46,774 nucleotides of DNA from Metamycoplasma spumans ATCC 19526 (GTDB lineage: Bacteria; Bacillota_I; Bacilli_A; Mycoplasmatales; Metamycoplasmataceae): NCBI GenBank assembly GCA_000620005.1, contig JHVF01000006.1, positions 1 through 46,774 on the forward strand. Direction: 5' to 3'. The notes below the pieces were generated by a model. That model was not told the DNA's origin and did no database searches. It saw only the letters and a list, made by a program, of their open reading frames with translations. Shown piece after piece: positions 10,700-21,109 of this stretch (its first letter is position 1; each line of letters starts with the position of its first letter). The translations under genes and the position numbers were made by a program.

Positions 10700-11846
10700 C
10701 TCCCTCTTTTAATAATTTAATAATAACATCAACATCATTTTCATCATTATAAAAAGAAATTGAAGCTCGAATATATGAAGATGAATAACGATCTAAATTT
10801 TTAAATTTATGAGCGCAAAATGTTCCTGATCTCACATAAACATTTCTATGACCTAAATAAGAGGCAACATCTTGTGAAGGTATGTTTTTTAAATTAAATA
10901 ATAAAACCCTATCCCCTCGTTTTGAAGCTAGTTCAATATTATCTAACTTAATTAATTCATCATAAAAGTAATTTGCTACTCTATTTTCAATTTCATTAAT
11001 TTTCTCAAAGCCAATTTTTTTTAAAAAATTAATTGCAGCTCTAAATTGAAATATACCAGCTAAATTAGGTGTACCAGGCTCGAAACGAACCATAGTTGTT
11101 CTTGATGTTCAATCACAATTATTTCCAATTGCTTGAACTTGACCCCCGCCCCATTTACTAGGTAATAATCTTCTTATCAATTCTTCTTTAATAATTAATG
11201 CACCAATTCCGGTAGGCCCAAACATTTTATTAGCGGAAAATACAATAACATCAGAGTTTTTTATAGAAACAGGTTTATGAACTACGGCCTGAGCAGCGTC
11301 ATTTATTAAAATAGTTCCAAATTTCTTACATTTATTATAAATCGCCTCAATATCATATTCGATTTGAAAATTATTTGTAACTTCTGGCATTGCGACAATT
11401 TTAGTATTTTGATTAATTGAGTTTAATAGTTCTTCGTTTGAATCAACATATTTAAATGAGATATTTTTATTTTTAAAGTTTTCTAAAAATGGAACAATAT
11501 TCGAACTGTGATTGAAATAAGTAAAAATTATTTCTCCTTCATCAATAATTGACGATAGCATTTTGGCAATTTGATTTAACCCATCTGTAGTTCCTGAAGT
11601 AAATATCATTTCATTTTCATTAGCTTCGACGAAATTAGCAATTTCTTTTCTTGTTTCATTAATGCGCTTTGCAACTTCAATACCTAATAATGAATCAGCC
11701 GTTCTAGTTGATATTGAATATTTTTCATAAAAATCATTCCCGGCATTTACAACATCATAAGGTTTAAATGCAAGAGCCGCATTATCCAAATAAATGATGT
11801 CTTTATTGTTCTTATACATCGGAAAAAGTTCTTTATATTTGTTCAT
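10677..11846 (-). CDS. sufS: Cysteine desulfurase (SufS-type, group II)
   Basis: 389 residues from the ATG at 11846, which follows AGAAAGG. It is a PLP enzyme that frees sulfur from cysteine. IYLDNAALAFKP starts the fold, FTSGTTDGLN is the phosphate loop, and VFSANKMFGPTGIGAL holds the PLP lysine. The active cysteine lies in VRSGTFCAHKF (group II RxGxxC pattern). UGA codes one Trp (NNCDW). Its 5' end overlaps tlyA by 14 nt and its 3' end overlaps sufU, so tlyA-sufS-sufU are coupled. Confidence 0.95.
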
Positions 11847-12579
11847 TTTTAACCTTTCTAAATAATGAAATATACTCAATATTTTTAGATTTTTCTCCAG
11901 TGATTGGGCTTTTATCTATTTTTTCTAAAACAAAATTATTCTCTTTTGCAAAGTTTAAAACTTTATTAATAATGTATTCATGATGTTGAATATCGACATA
12001 TCCGCCCTCTTCAACATACTTACTAATTGCCTCAAATTGTGGTTTAATTAAAGCCATTATTCTAACGCCTTCATCTAAAATCTCGTTGCAAATTTTAAAA
12101 ACATGTCTAAGCGATATAAAAGAAACATCACATGTGGCGAATTGGAGCTTTTCTTTAAACATTTCTCTATTCAAATTTTTTAAATTTGTTTTTTCATAAA
12201 CAACAACTTTATCATTTATTCTAAGTGAATAATCTAATTGATTTGTTCCTGAATCAATAGCATAAACTTTTTTAGCGTTGTTTTCTAAAAGAACCTGAAC
12301 AAAACCACCAGTTGAAGAGCCGATGTCAATGCAAACTAAATTAGATAAGTCTAAGTTAAATTTTTCTATTGCTCCAAGTAATTTATATGCGCCTCTCGAC
12401 ACATATTCTTTCTTTTCAATAATTAATTCGATTTTGCTTTTTTCTTCATCATATTTTAAAGATGGCAAGAAAACTTTTTCGCCGTTAGCAATAACCTTGC
12501 CTTCACGAATTAAAGCCTCTGCCATCTTTTCATCAATATTATGTAAACTTGAAACTAATTGTTTAAGTGTTTTTTTCAT
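11833..12579 (-). CDS. tlyA: TlyA family rRNA 2'-O-methyltransferase
   Basis: 248 residues. A short S4-like RNA-binding N-terminus (about 1-60) is followed by an FtsJ/RrmJ-fold methyltransferase. The family motif YVSRGAYKLLGAIEKF is at about 64-79, the SAM motif is CIDIGSSTGGFVQVLL, and KVYAIDSGTNQLDYSLR and CDVSFISL follow. The family methylates 16S and/or 23S rRNA cytidines; older annotations call it hemolysin A. The ATG overlaps the nusB stop by 1 nt. Confidence 0.94.
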   Translation of the reverse strand: MKKTLKQLVSSLHNIDEKMAEALIREGKVIANGEKVFLPSLKYDEEKSKIELIIEKKEYVSRGAYKLLGAIEKFNLDLSNLVCIDIGSSTGGFVQVLLENNAKKVYAIDSGTNQLDYSLRINDKVVVYEKTNLKNLNREMFKEKLQFATCDVSFISLRHVFKICNEILDEGVRIMALIKPQFEAISKYVEEGGYVDIQHHEYIINKVLNFAKENNFVLEKIDKSPITGEKSKNIEYISLFRKVKNEQI

Positions 12580-13043
12580 TATTTATTGAAAACTTTTTTA
12601 GAAGCCAAATCTAAAACTTTATTGACAAATTTATAATCATTATTTGGACTAAAAATTTTTGATATATTTATCATTTCATTAATTACGACTTTAGGATCAT
12701 TTAATAAAAGTTCATATTCACCATAAATAATAATTGCCCTTGTTAACGGATTAATACGACTTAATTCTCATTCTTCGCTAATAAATCTTTTGGCAATATT
12801 AATAAATAAATCATACTTGCTTTCAATAGTTGAAAGAATTTTAGCTTCTCAATTATCTAAGTCGTTATCTTGAAAAATTTCCTTTAATGAAAGTTTTATA
12901 TCAAAAAGTTCACTTTGATAAATATAGGTAATTATTCTTACACGACTGTAATATTTTTGTAATAAAAATTTGATTTTTTGATCTTCTTTTTTATTAGTTT
13001 TTAATTCAGAATTTTGTTCACTGTTATTTTTAATTTCTTCCAT
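12579..13043 (-). CDS. nusB: Transcription antitermination protein NusB
   Basis: 154 residues, all-helical pattern. After a 25-residue Lys/Glu/Asn-rich N-terminus, the core RIITYIYQSELFD, INPLTRAIIIYGEYELL and PKVVINEMINISKIF matches NusB (the LR.A.YEL and VxINEaVelaK motifs). It acts with NusE on rRNA antitermination boxes. UGA encodes Trp at DNWEAK and EEWELS. The stop overlaps the tlyA start, and it lies 1 nt after ymdB. Confidence 0.9.
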
Positions 13044-13044
13044 A

Positions 13045-13851
13045 CTATTGCTCCTGAATATTGATTAATTCAATTTTTTTATTTTTATCATTTTTTGTTA
13101 ATGTAAATAGTATTCCATTAAGTTGGCATTTATTTTTTGACACTTTAAAAGCCGAAAAAGCTCCATATCTCATTTTTTCATAAACTTCTTGAAAATTAGA
13201 TCCTATTGCACAATTCATTGGTCCGCACATTCCGGCATCGGTTACAAAATATGTTCCTTTAGGTAAAATTCTCGCATCATTTGTTTGAACGTGTGTATGT
13301 GTTCCGAATACAGCAGATGCCTTACCATCAGCATATAATGAAAATACTGATTTTTCCGATGTTGTTTCACCGTGGAAATCGACTATGTAATAATCAGCAT
13401 CAATTTCTTCATAAATTTTGTCAAATTCATCAAAAAAGTTATTTGCAGATTGCTCTTCTCAAGGTTCTAAAAGAGGGTTAAATGTAATTCCCATTAAAGA
13501 TATAATTGCAATTTTACTGCCTTTAACTTCAAAAACTCTAACTCCCTTGCCCGGATATTTATTTTCAATATTTGCAGGTCTAATTAAATCTTCATTATTA
13601 ATAATTTCAGAAATTTTATCTTTTGCTCAAACGTGATTTCCTAAAGTAAAGGCATTAATATTAGCTCTTTTCAAACGGCGATAATCAACAGGTTCAAACC
13701 CTTTTCTACCTGAAACATTTTCTGCTTGAGCTATAATAAAATCAATGTCGTATTTTTCGATTAATGCTGGTAGATGTGATTCAACCATTCTAATGCCTGG
13801 CAAACCAAACACATCACCTAAAAATAAAATATTAAGATCGTCTTTTTTCAT
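13045..13851 (-). CDS. ymdB: YmdB-type metallophosphoesterase
   Basis: 268 residues, full family length. The di-metal motifs are in order: FLGDVFGLPG (first Asp), AQAENVSGRKG (Asn), TLGNHVW (GNH), VDFHGETTSEK and GTHTHVQTND (two His). YmdB proteins act as 2',3'-cyclic nucleotide phosphodiesterases and affect gene expression in Bacillus. UGA encodes Trp in HVWAKD and EPWEEQ. There is no ribosome binding site: TATAAT ends 7 nt before the ATG, so the mRNA is probably leaderless. Confidence 0.95.
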
Positions 13852-13858
13852 AAAGTAA

Positions 13859-13864
13859 ATTATA
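13859..13864 (-). promoter_or_regulatory. ymdB promoter (-10), probably leaderless
   Basis: Reverse strand TATAAT with its 3' end 7 nt before the ymdB ATG, so transcription should start at or next to the A of ATG. No clear -35. Upstream, an AAATAAAG / CTTTATTT hairpin (13884-13902) may weakly terminate recA transcripts. Confidence 0.55.
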
Positions 13865-13920
13865 CTCTAAACAAAAACTAATTAAATAAAGTAACTTTAT
13901 TTAAAAATAAAGCTTATTTT

Positions 13921-14919
13921 TTAGCCTTGATTTTCAATTTTTTCAATAACTTTAGCTTTAATTTCTTGATATAAATCAAGGTTGTTTTCTAATAGAATTT
14001 GTAAATTGGTTTGACCTTGTGAAATATTTTCGCCATTATAGCTATATCATGAGCCTTTTTTATTAATAATTTCATACTCTTCGGCTAAATTAATTAATTC
14101 CGCTGATTTTGAAATACCTTTTGAAAAAACTATCTCAATTTGAGCATTTTTATACGGAGAAGCTAACTTATTTTTAACTACCTTACATCTAATTTGATTG
14201 CCGGTAACATCTCCATTTTGAGTAATATTTTGAACTTTTCTAACTTCCATTCTTATTGAAGAATAGAATTTTAAAGCTCTACCTCCCGGTGTTGTTTCAG
14301 GATTGCCAAACACAACTCCGATTTTGTCTCTAATTTGATTAATAAAAATTATTGTAGTTTTATTTTTGTATAAGCTTGCCGTAATTTTTCTAAGTTCACG
14401 AGACATTAAACGAGCCTGTCCACCAATTACTTGATCGCGAATATCGCCTTTTAATTCAGCTTCAGGCACTAATGCAGCAACAGAATCTACCACAATTAAA
14501 TCGATAACTCCTGTATGTGTTAAAGTATTTACAATTTCTAATGCCTGCTCTCCAGAATCTGGTTGAGATAGTAATAAATTATCAATATCAACACCTAAAT
14601 TTTTAGCATAATTAGGGTCAATTGAATGTTCAACGTCAATAAAGGCAGCAATGCCTCCGGCCTTTTGAATTTCAGCGATTGCATGTAAAGCAATTGTGGT
14701 TTTACCAGAACTTTCAGGACCAAAAATTTCTACAATTCTGCCTTTTGGTCATCCTTTTATGCCTAAAGCTTTATCAATGGCAATTGAACCGCTACTAAAT
14801 GTTTCGCATGCAATATCTGGTTTTTCTCCTAAAATCATAATTGATTCTTTACCAAATTTCTTTTCAATTTCTTTAAGTGTTTCTTTTAATATTTTTCTTT
14901 CTTCTTCTAAATCTTTCAT
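13921..14919 (-). CDS. recA: Recombinase RecA
   Basis: 332 residues, slightly shorter than E. coli RecA, with the C-terminal acidic tail mostly lost. Walker A is [12 protein letters not shown] (about 60-71), Walker B is [10 protein letters not shown], loop L1 is near [11 protein letters not shown]2 is [14 protein letters not shown], and INQIRDKIG is present. UGA encodes Trp in KGWPKG and GSWYSY. The ATG follows AAAGG at 8 nt. It is separated from the upstream pheT operon by a terminator. Confidence 0.98.
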
Positions 14920-15050
14920 TTTTTTCCTTTCATATAATCAAAGTTTACAAACTAGATTAACAAAATTTAAACAAACGCGAAATAAGAGCGAAAAATTAAA
15001 GAAAATCTATGCTTTTGCTAACTTATTAAGATTATAAACTAATTTAAAAA

Positions 15051-15069
15051 TCACGCAAAAAATGCGTGA
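15051..15069 (-). terminator. Intrinsic terminator after pheT
   Basis: Reverse strand stem TCACGCA / TGCGTGA with a T-rich loop followed by TTTTTAAA, 7 nt after the pheT stop. Confidence 0.85.
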
Positions 15070-15075
15070 CATTAA

Positions 15076-17244
15076 TTATTTAAAAGTTTGTTCAAATCTT
15101 TTGATTGCTCATTCTTCTAAAATTACTGATAAAGTAACATTAGTTGTATTTTCATCTTTTACATAAACATCTTTTACTGATACTTTAAATACACCCATAA
15201 TTTTATTTATTTTTTCAATAATTTCATTTAATGATTCATTAGTTTTTAATGAAATTGTAATATCTCTAGTTTTTAAAGGAGCATGTTTGTAATCTTTAAA
15301 AATAACTTTATTATCAGTTAGTTCATCTAACTTAATTTCTGCAAATATAGCTTGCGTATTTAATAATGATGGATGAATTTTAGCAATATATCCTACATAA
15401 GTTTCACCAAGATATATATCAGATGATGCATTAGGATTAAAACATGATTTATTTGAAGGTTTAAAAGTTAATTTTTTATTTGTTAATGAAATAATATCGG
15501 CTTTAATTTCGTTAAATGTTTTTTGATTAGAAGCAATTCCCAAAACATTCATTTGTTTTGAAATCATACCAATTTCAAAATAAGAACCTTTTTCAATACC
15601 TTGTTTTTCATTATGAATTAAAACATTTGATAAAGAATGTATCATTGATTTTCTAATTTGTGAATGATCATAATTTTTAGAAGCTTCAGCATTAAAAGTT
15701 TCTAAAAATTCAAATGGGTTAAAGATATTATCTTCTGGTTTAATTAATGTGTAGGTTCTAACATTGATATAACCTTTATCTTTAAAAATATTATTGAATT
15801 TATCTTCAATGCTTTTATTTAAATTTAATCTTGTAATCTTTGGTTGTTTTGATGGAAAATTATCGTATCCATAAAATCTAAATACTTCTTCAACAAAATC
15901 TTGCATATTTTTTAAATCATAACGATATGTTGGAAATGAAACTGCCGAATAATCAGATTTAAATTTAAATCCAAGTTTAGTTAATTTTTCTAATACTTGT
16001 TGATATCTCTTTGTCTTAGTTATATTAAAACCGGCAAATTTAGTAATGTAACGAGTGTCTAATAAAATAGTTTTTTTATTAACTTTAGGAGCGTTAATTT
16101 GAGGAGAATATTCTTTTAGATGTTGAGCTAAAAAGTTATAGGCCATAACAATTTCACCATTTGAAATTTCTTTATTAGCACGACTTGAAGAATTTGTGTC
16201 AAATTTAATTTGTTTAGCACTTCTTCTTACTTCTTTTAAATTAAACGAAGCCAATTCAAAAACAGCTTGCTTAGCATTGTTTGTATACTGATAATTTTCA
16301 AGTCCAATAGTAGCCGCCAATGAAACTGGTTCGTTATTATTTTTAACTACTAAATTTTTATCCAATTGGACTTCTTTATTGCCAAAAATATTTACTTTAT
16401 CCGAACTAAATCCAACAGTGAATTCATCTGATTTTAATTGTCCCTTATCATAAACATGGCAAGGCACACCTGTATAAATTAATACTAAATTAGTAATATC
16501 AACTGCATTTCTAAATGTTTTAATTCCGTGTTTTCATAATAAAAATTCTTCTTGAATTGATAATTTTAAATCAGTGTTATTAGCTTCAATTAAACTAAAT
16601 GCGTGGGTATCTTTTAATTGACCAACTTTTAAATTACTTGCAATAGTTGGCATTGCTTTAGGCAATGGGGCAACTTCAGTGTCAAAATATGCTGCCAATT
16701 CTTTTGCAAAAACCAAATATGAAGCAGCATCAGCACGATTAGATAAAATTGATACATCAATCATATAATCATCTAAATCGAAATACTCCATTGGATCAAG
16801 ATTTAAATCAACCTTACCAACTTGAAAAATTCCATCAAAAGAATCTTCAGCAGCAATACTTTCATCAATACCAATTTCATGAAGACCTACAAACATACCT
16901 TCTGAAATAATTCCTTGCATCATTCTTGACTGTAAAACTAATTTTTTAGATCTTGAACCGGGAACAAAAGCCATAACATAATCATCCACATGCATGTTTT
17001 TTGCATTTGTTTGAATAGTTGACTTTGTTCCATCGGAAAATTCAACATCGCACACTGTTAATTTATCTGCATTTGGGTTTTTATAAACGTTTAAAACATG
17101 ACAGAATTTAATACCTTCAACATCGGCAAACTTATGATATTCTTCTACTTCAAAGCCAATTGAATTAATAGCATTAACCATTTCTTCAACTGATACATTT
17201 TTTAAATTGGCCATACGGCATAATTGTTTATATGAAAAAATCAT
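15076..17244 (-). CDS. pheT: Phenylalanyl-tRNA synthetase beta subunit
   Basis: 722 residues, some 70-80 shorter than typical. The N-terminal EMAP/tRNA-binding domain (about 40-150; VLNVYKNPNADKLTVCDV) is present. The B3/B4 editing region is degenerate: IKTFRNAVDITNLVLIYTG is kept, but the usual LAGVMGG reads LAATIGL, although FELASF keeps a glutamate. B5 (YRYDLKNMQDFVEEVFRFYGY) and the C-terminal anticodon-binding domain (KDYKHAPLKTRDITI) are intact. The enzyme forms an alpha2-beta2 complex with PheS, whose gene is 13 nt upstream. UGA codes Trp at LLWKHG and EEWAIK. Confidence 0.97.
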
Positions 17245-17257
17245 TTTATCCTCCTAA

Positions 17258-18199
17258 TTAATTAAATTGTTTTAAAAATCTTTGATCATTTGTATAAAGT
17301 TCACGAATATCTTCAATACCATATTTAATCATGGCAATTCTTTCAATACCAATTCCGGCTGCAATTGCATTCATATCATTGGTGTATCCCGCTGCTTTTA
17401 AAACATTTTCATGTAGCATTCCAGCGCCCAAAACTTCGATTCATTTGTTTTTAAAAAATACATCAACTTCTACGCTTGGTTCAGTAAATGGGAAATATGA
17501 AGGTCTTAAACGTATCTTTACTTTTTCTTCTAAGACATAAGAAAGCAACTCGGTTAGTGTATAAATTAAAGTTCCAAATGAATGATTTCCAACACTGACT
17601 AAATCAAGCTGGGTAAACTGGTGAGTGTGAGTGCGATCTTCTTCATCATTACGATAAACTTTACCAATTGCAAACTGAGAAAATTCTTGGTTTGCATACT
17701 TTTCAAGCATACGAGCTGAAATACCAGTATTGTGTGTTCTTAGTAATTCATTTGAATTTAAATAAAGCGAATCTTGCATATCTCTAGCCGGGTGAGATGA
17801 AGGGATATTTAGTCTTTCAAAATTATATTCGTCAGTTTCAATTTCGCTAAATTGTTCTTCAAAATATCCGTTTGAAATTAGTCATTCTCTAAATCTTTGA
17901 CTAACCAAATTAATCGGATGAAGTGAACCATCAAAAGAAACTGGATAAGCATAATCTTCAAAATCTTCAGATAATTTTTTAGCAATTTCTAAATCATTCA
18001 AACGTTTCTTAGCAGCTTCAAAAAACTCTTCAGCCTCAGCTTTAAGTGATTGAATTTTTTTGCCTAATTCAGCTTTTTCTTCTTTTGGTGCACTTTTTAG
18101 TAATTGCATCAAATTCAGTAATTCTTCTGAATTATTAAATTGATTTTTGACTAATTTTAAATCTTCAATACTATTTATTTTTTCTAATTCAAATTTCAT
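17258..18199 (-). CDS. pheS: Phenylalanyl-tRNA synthetase alpha subunit
   Basis: 313 residues. The N-terminal coiled coil (1-85) binds tRNA(Phe). The class II core carries [12 protein letters not shown], the [12 protein letters not shown] segment (motif 1-2 region), [20 protein letters not shown] (motif 2), [14 protein letters not shown] and [10 protein letters not shown], with motif 3 [12 protein letters not shown] encodes Trp in REWLIS and KNKWIEV. TAGGAG lies 6 nt before the ATG and overlaps the rarA stop, so it is co-transcribed with rarA and pheT. Confidence 0.97.
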
Positions 18200-18207
18200 A
18201 AAAACTC

Positions 18208-19413
18208 CTATTTTTTAATTTTTTCTCAATACTCTTTTAACTTTGCTTCATAACCTATATTTTGTGAAGTATAGATTTTTTCATTAAGCAATTGTTCGGG
18301 TAAATAATTTTGTTTAACATAATGATTTAAATAATCATGAGGATATTTATAATCAATGCCATGACCTAATTTAGATGCTGACGCATAATGTGCATCTTTT
18401 AAATGAATTGGAACATCATAAATTTGACCTTGTTCAATTAATGCTCTTGCTTTTGATATCGCTAGATAAGCTGAGTTAGATTTTGGACTTAAACAAATAT
18501 TAATAATTGCATTTGAAATTGGCAAATAACCTTCAGGTAAGCCAAGTCTTTCATAAGCTTCAATAGCTAACATAACTTGCTGAGCTAGGTTGGGATTTGC
18601 AATTCCTACATCTTCATAAGTTGCACAGATCATTCTTCTAAACAAGCCATTAAAGTCACCAGATTTTATTATTATAGTAGCCCAATATAAAGCCGCATCA
18701 CAATCTGAACCACGTAATGATTTGTGAAAAGCACTTAAATAATCATAATGATTATCATTTTTTTCATCTGATGCAAATTGTAGCGAAGGAATAACAGTCT
18801 TAATTTCTTCAAGCGTTAAATCTTTATTTTTATATAAAAGCATAATCAATTCAAGATTATTAATTGCATTTCTGAAATCTCCATTAGCTTGAATTGCAAG
18901 ATATTCAATAATTTCTTGGCTAATTTTATTTTCGATATTGTCTTTTTTTACAATTTTATTCAAAACTATTTCTAAATCATGATTAGAAGGTTTGTTTATT
19001 TCGATAATTGAACATCGTGATCGTAATGCTGGATTTATTTTGAAATAAGGATTTTCGGTTGTTGTTGCATAAATTGTAATCATGTCATTTTCTAAATAGG
19101 GCAATAAAATGTCTTGCTTATCCTTATTCAGACGGTGGATTTCATCAATAATCAAAATATCGTTATTTTTTAATTTGACCATTAAATCTTCTTTTTTGTC
19201 TATCGCTGCATTAAAATAATCAAATGTTGCATTTAATGCATAAGCCAAAATATAAGATATTGTGGTTTTCCCAGTTCCTGGTTTACCATAAAATATAAAT
19301 GATCTAAAATCATGATTATCAATAATACTTTTGAATAAAAACTTTTTATTTTTATCGCAGATAAAGTCATCAAGATTATTAGGTCTAATTAAATTTGCGA
19401 GGTTTGCTTTCAT
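18208..19413 (-). CDS. rarA: Replication-associated recombination protein RarA (MgsA)
   Basis: 401 residues. It is a clamp-loader-like AAA+ ATPase acting at stalled forks. Walker A is FYGKPGTGKTT (about 42-52), Walker B is ILIIDEIHRLN, sensor 1 is ATTTENPYF and the arginine finger is LRSRC. The C-terminal tetramerisation domain includes SLRGSDCDAALYW and KDAHYASASKLGHG. UGA encodes the Trp of KEYWEK near the end. TATAAT ends 8 nt before the ATG and no ribosome binding site is seen, so it looks leaderless. Confidence 0.95.
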
Positions 19414-19421
19414 ATTTAATA

Positions 19422-19427
19422 ATTATA
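19422..19427 (-). promoter_or_regulatory. rarA promoter (-10), probably leaderless
   Basis: Reverse strand TATAAT followed by TATTAAAT and then ATG. The expected start site coincides with the start codon. The -35 is weak. Confidence 0.5.
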
Positions 19428-19460
19428 AAATAAACAGTATAAATAACTCGATTTTTTTAA

Positions 19461-19485
19461 AGAAAAAGTGGCCAAAAAGCCACTT
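19461..19485 (-). terminator. Intrinsic terminator
   Basis: Reverse strand stem AAGTGGC / GCCACTT with a 6-nt loop, followed by TTTCTTT. It ends the small membrane-protein pair at 19497-20235. Confidence 0.82.
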
Positions 19486-19496
19486 AAAATAAATTA

Positions 19497-19892
19497 TTAT
19501 ATTTCGCCATAATTTTTTAAATATTTAAGTGAAATAATCGCTGAAGTTAGTGAGAAAACTCTAGATACTAATGCGCCAGCAAGTGATAAAAACATCAGTT
19601 TCATTTTTTTATTTTTATAATTTGCAATCCCGGCAAAAATGTTAATAACAATATTTGCAGTTAATGAAATTAAAAATAAAGATAGGGCAGATAAAAAAAT
19701 CAATCCGTATTTTTTAATATATGCATTTTCTTCTTCGCTTAATTTATCATAACTAGTATTTTGAAACTTTATCGTAGCTTGAGCATTTATCACTATAGCA
19801 TAAACAAAAAAAGCAAAAGCCATTAATCCTAATATAGAAAAAATTAGTTGCATTATAAAAAGTGTTTTGTATCAGTTTTTAGTTGTTTTCAT
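19497..19892 (-). CDS. Small integral membrane protein, unknown function
   Basis: 131 residues from the ATG at 19892 (preceded by AAAGGAAA); UGA at codon 7 encodes Trp (KNWYKT). Three hydrophobic segments are visible: about 13-37 (LFIMQLIFSILGLMAFAFF), 62-90 (GLIFLSALSLFLISLTANI) and 100-125 (MFLSLAGALVSRVFSL). A charged loop lies between the first two. I recognise no family. It overlaps the upstream membrane-protein gene by 14 nt, so the two probably work together or arose as a pair. Confidence 0.75.
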
Positions 19893-20235
19893 ATTTTTTT
19901 CCTTTTATATTTGTTGTTGAATAATTATCTCGATAATAATCAATGCCTTTTAATTTTAAAATCAGGTTATAAAACAGTTGAACAATTGGAATTAAAAAGC
20001 CAAAAAGTACGAAGATAAAATATTCAAAAGATATGCTTCTAACATTTACTTTTATATAAATCAAAGTTACTAATAGTAAATGTAATAAATAAAATCCTAG
20101 AAATACATAAGCCAATATTTTTAGTTCTCAAGGTTTATTTTGTTCATACAAAATTGCTATTGATAATAACATTATTGAGCTAATCAAGGCAACAATAGTT
20201 GAAATAATTAATAAATTTGAAAATTTTCTAGTCAT
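19879..20235 (-). CDS. Small integral membrane protein, unknown function
   Basis: 118 residues. Three transmembrane segments: about 6-28 (LLIISTIVALISSIMLLSIA), 38-58 (LAYVFLGFYLLHLLLVTLIY) and 66-88 (FEYFIFVLFGFLIPIVQLFY), with a polar C-terminal tail. UGA encodes Trp at KPWELK. No ribosome binding site precedes the ATG; a TAAAAT box ends 8 nt upstream, so this gene may also be leaderless. No family recognised. Confidence 0.72.
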
Positions 20236-20267
20236 GATTAAAATTTTACTTATTTTTAAAAAAATTA

Positions 20268-20293
20268 AAAAGAAAAACCCCAAATATGGGGTT
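20268..20293 (-). terminator. Intrinsic terminator after rpsR
   Basis: Reverse strand stem AACCCCA / TGGGGTT with a short loop, followed by TTTCTTTTT. It closes the rpsF-ssb-rpsR operon. Confidence 0.87.
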
Positions 20294-20309
20294 GTAATCT
20301 GCAGATTTT

Positions 20310-20627
20310 CTAGTTATTTGTTGATTGAACTGATTCTACTTTTTTAGCTTCTTCTTTAACTTCTTGTACTTTCTTTTCTCTTTTTACTGTTCCTAAGTAA
20401 GGTAAAATAGCAACAAATCTTGCTCTTTTAATAGCTAATGAAACTGCTCTTTGGTGTTTAGCACATGTACCGGTAATACGTGATGATAAAATTTTTCCTT
20501 GTAAGTTAACTAATTTTGAAAGAACTTCTTCGTTTTTGTAATCAACATATGTAACTGGTGATTTACTTAAACAAAATTGACATGGACGTTTACGAATGAA
20601 AGGTTTTTTACGAACGATTCTTGCCAT
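20310..20627 (-). CDS. rpsR: 30S ribosomal protein S18
   Basis: 105 residues; the S18 core is about 75, and the extra 30 are a charged C-terminal tail (EKKVQEVKEEAKKVES). The zinc-ribbon cysteines of the C+ form are kept (PCQFCLSKS and TGTCAKHQR), and KILSSRITGTCAKHQRAVSLAIKRAR is the family core. It forms a complex with S6 on 16S rRNA. A GGAG site lies before the ATG. Last gene of the rpsF-ssb-rpsR operon. Confidence 0.97.
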   Translation of the reverse strand: MARIVRKKPFIRKRPCQFCLSKSPVTYVDYKNEEVLSKLVNLQGKILSSRITGTCAKHQRAVSLAIKRARFVAILPYLGTVKREKKVQEVKEEAKKVESVQSTNN

Positions 20628-20641
20628 ATTAACTCCTTAAA

Positions 20642-21091
20642 TTATCATTCTAATTGAAGATCGTCGCTTGAAATATTAGCAACTTCTTCATTGTCAAATG
20701 ATTGATTTTTTTCTTCAGATGATTGAGGAATTGAATATTCTGTTGAACTAGAATTTTTTCTACGTTCTTCAGATACGCCTCTTGATTCCAATGATTGAAC
20801 TCTTTCAACGTTTACAACGTAAACATTTGTAGGGCCATCTTGGCCGATTACACGAGATGATTGAAATGAACCTTCAACCAAAACATGTGATCCTTTGTCT
20901 AAATATTTATTTACAAAAGCTGCCTGGAATCTTCAAGCAATACATGGAATAAAATCAGTAACTGATTCCCCATTAATACTGTTGTATTGTCTTCCTACTG
21001 CTATTGTAAATCTTGAATATTCGACTTTAGAAGCTGTTTCACCTTTATATGGTGCGCTACTTAAACGACCTACTAAAATTACTTTATTCAT
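20642..21091 (-). CDS. ssb: Single-stranded DNA-binding protein
   Basis: 149 residues. The OB-fold (1-105) begins MNKVILVGRLSSAPY and contains YSRFTIAVGR, DFIPCIAWRFQA and KGSHVLVEGSFQ. A disordered Ser/Glu-rich linker follows. The acidic tip reads SSDDLQLEW: the final Trp is a UGA codon directly before UAA, so a standard-code reading would lose it. The usual SSB tip is DDDIPF, with a terminal Phe that binds partner proteins; here Trp takes that place. The gene lies between rpsF and rpsR, as in Firmicutes. Confidence 0.96.
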
Positions 21092-21109
21092 TATTCCTCC
21101 TCAAATTTA

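Noticed and set aside
14696-15037. Plus-strand frame opposite the recA 5' end
   Set aside because: It runs antisense to recA, has no start signals and no family resemblance.
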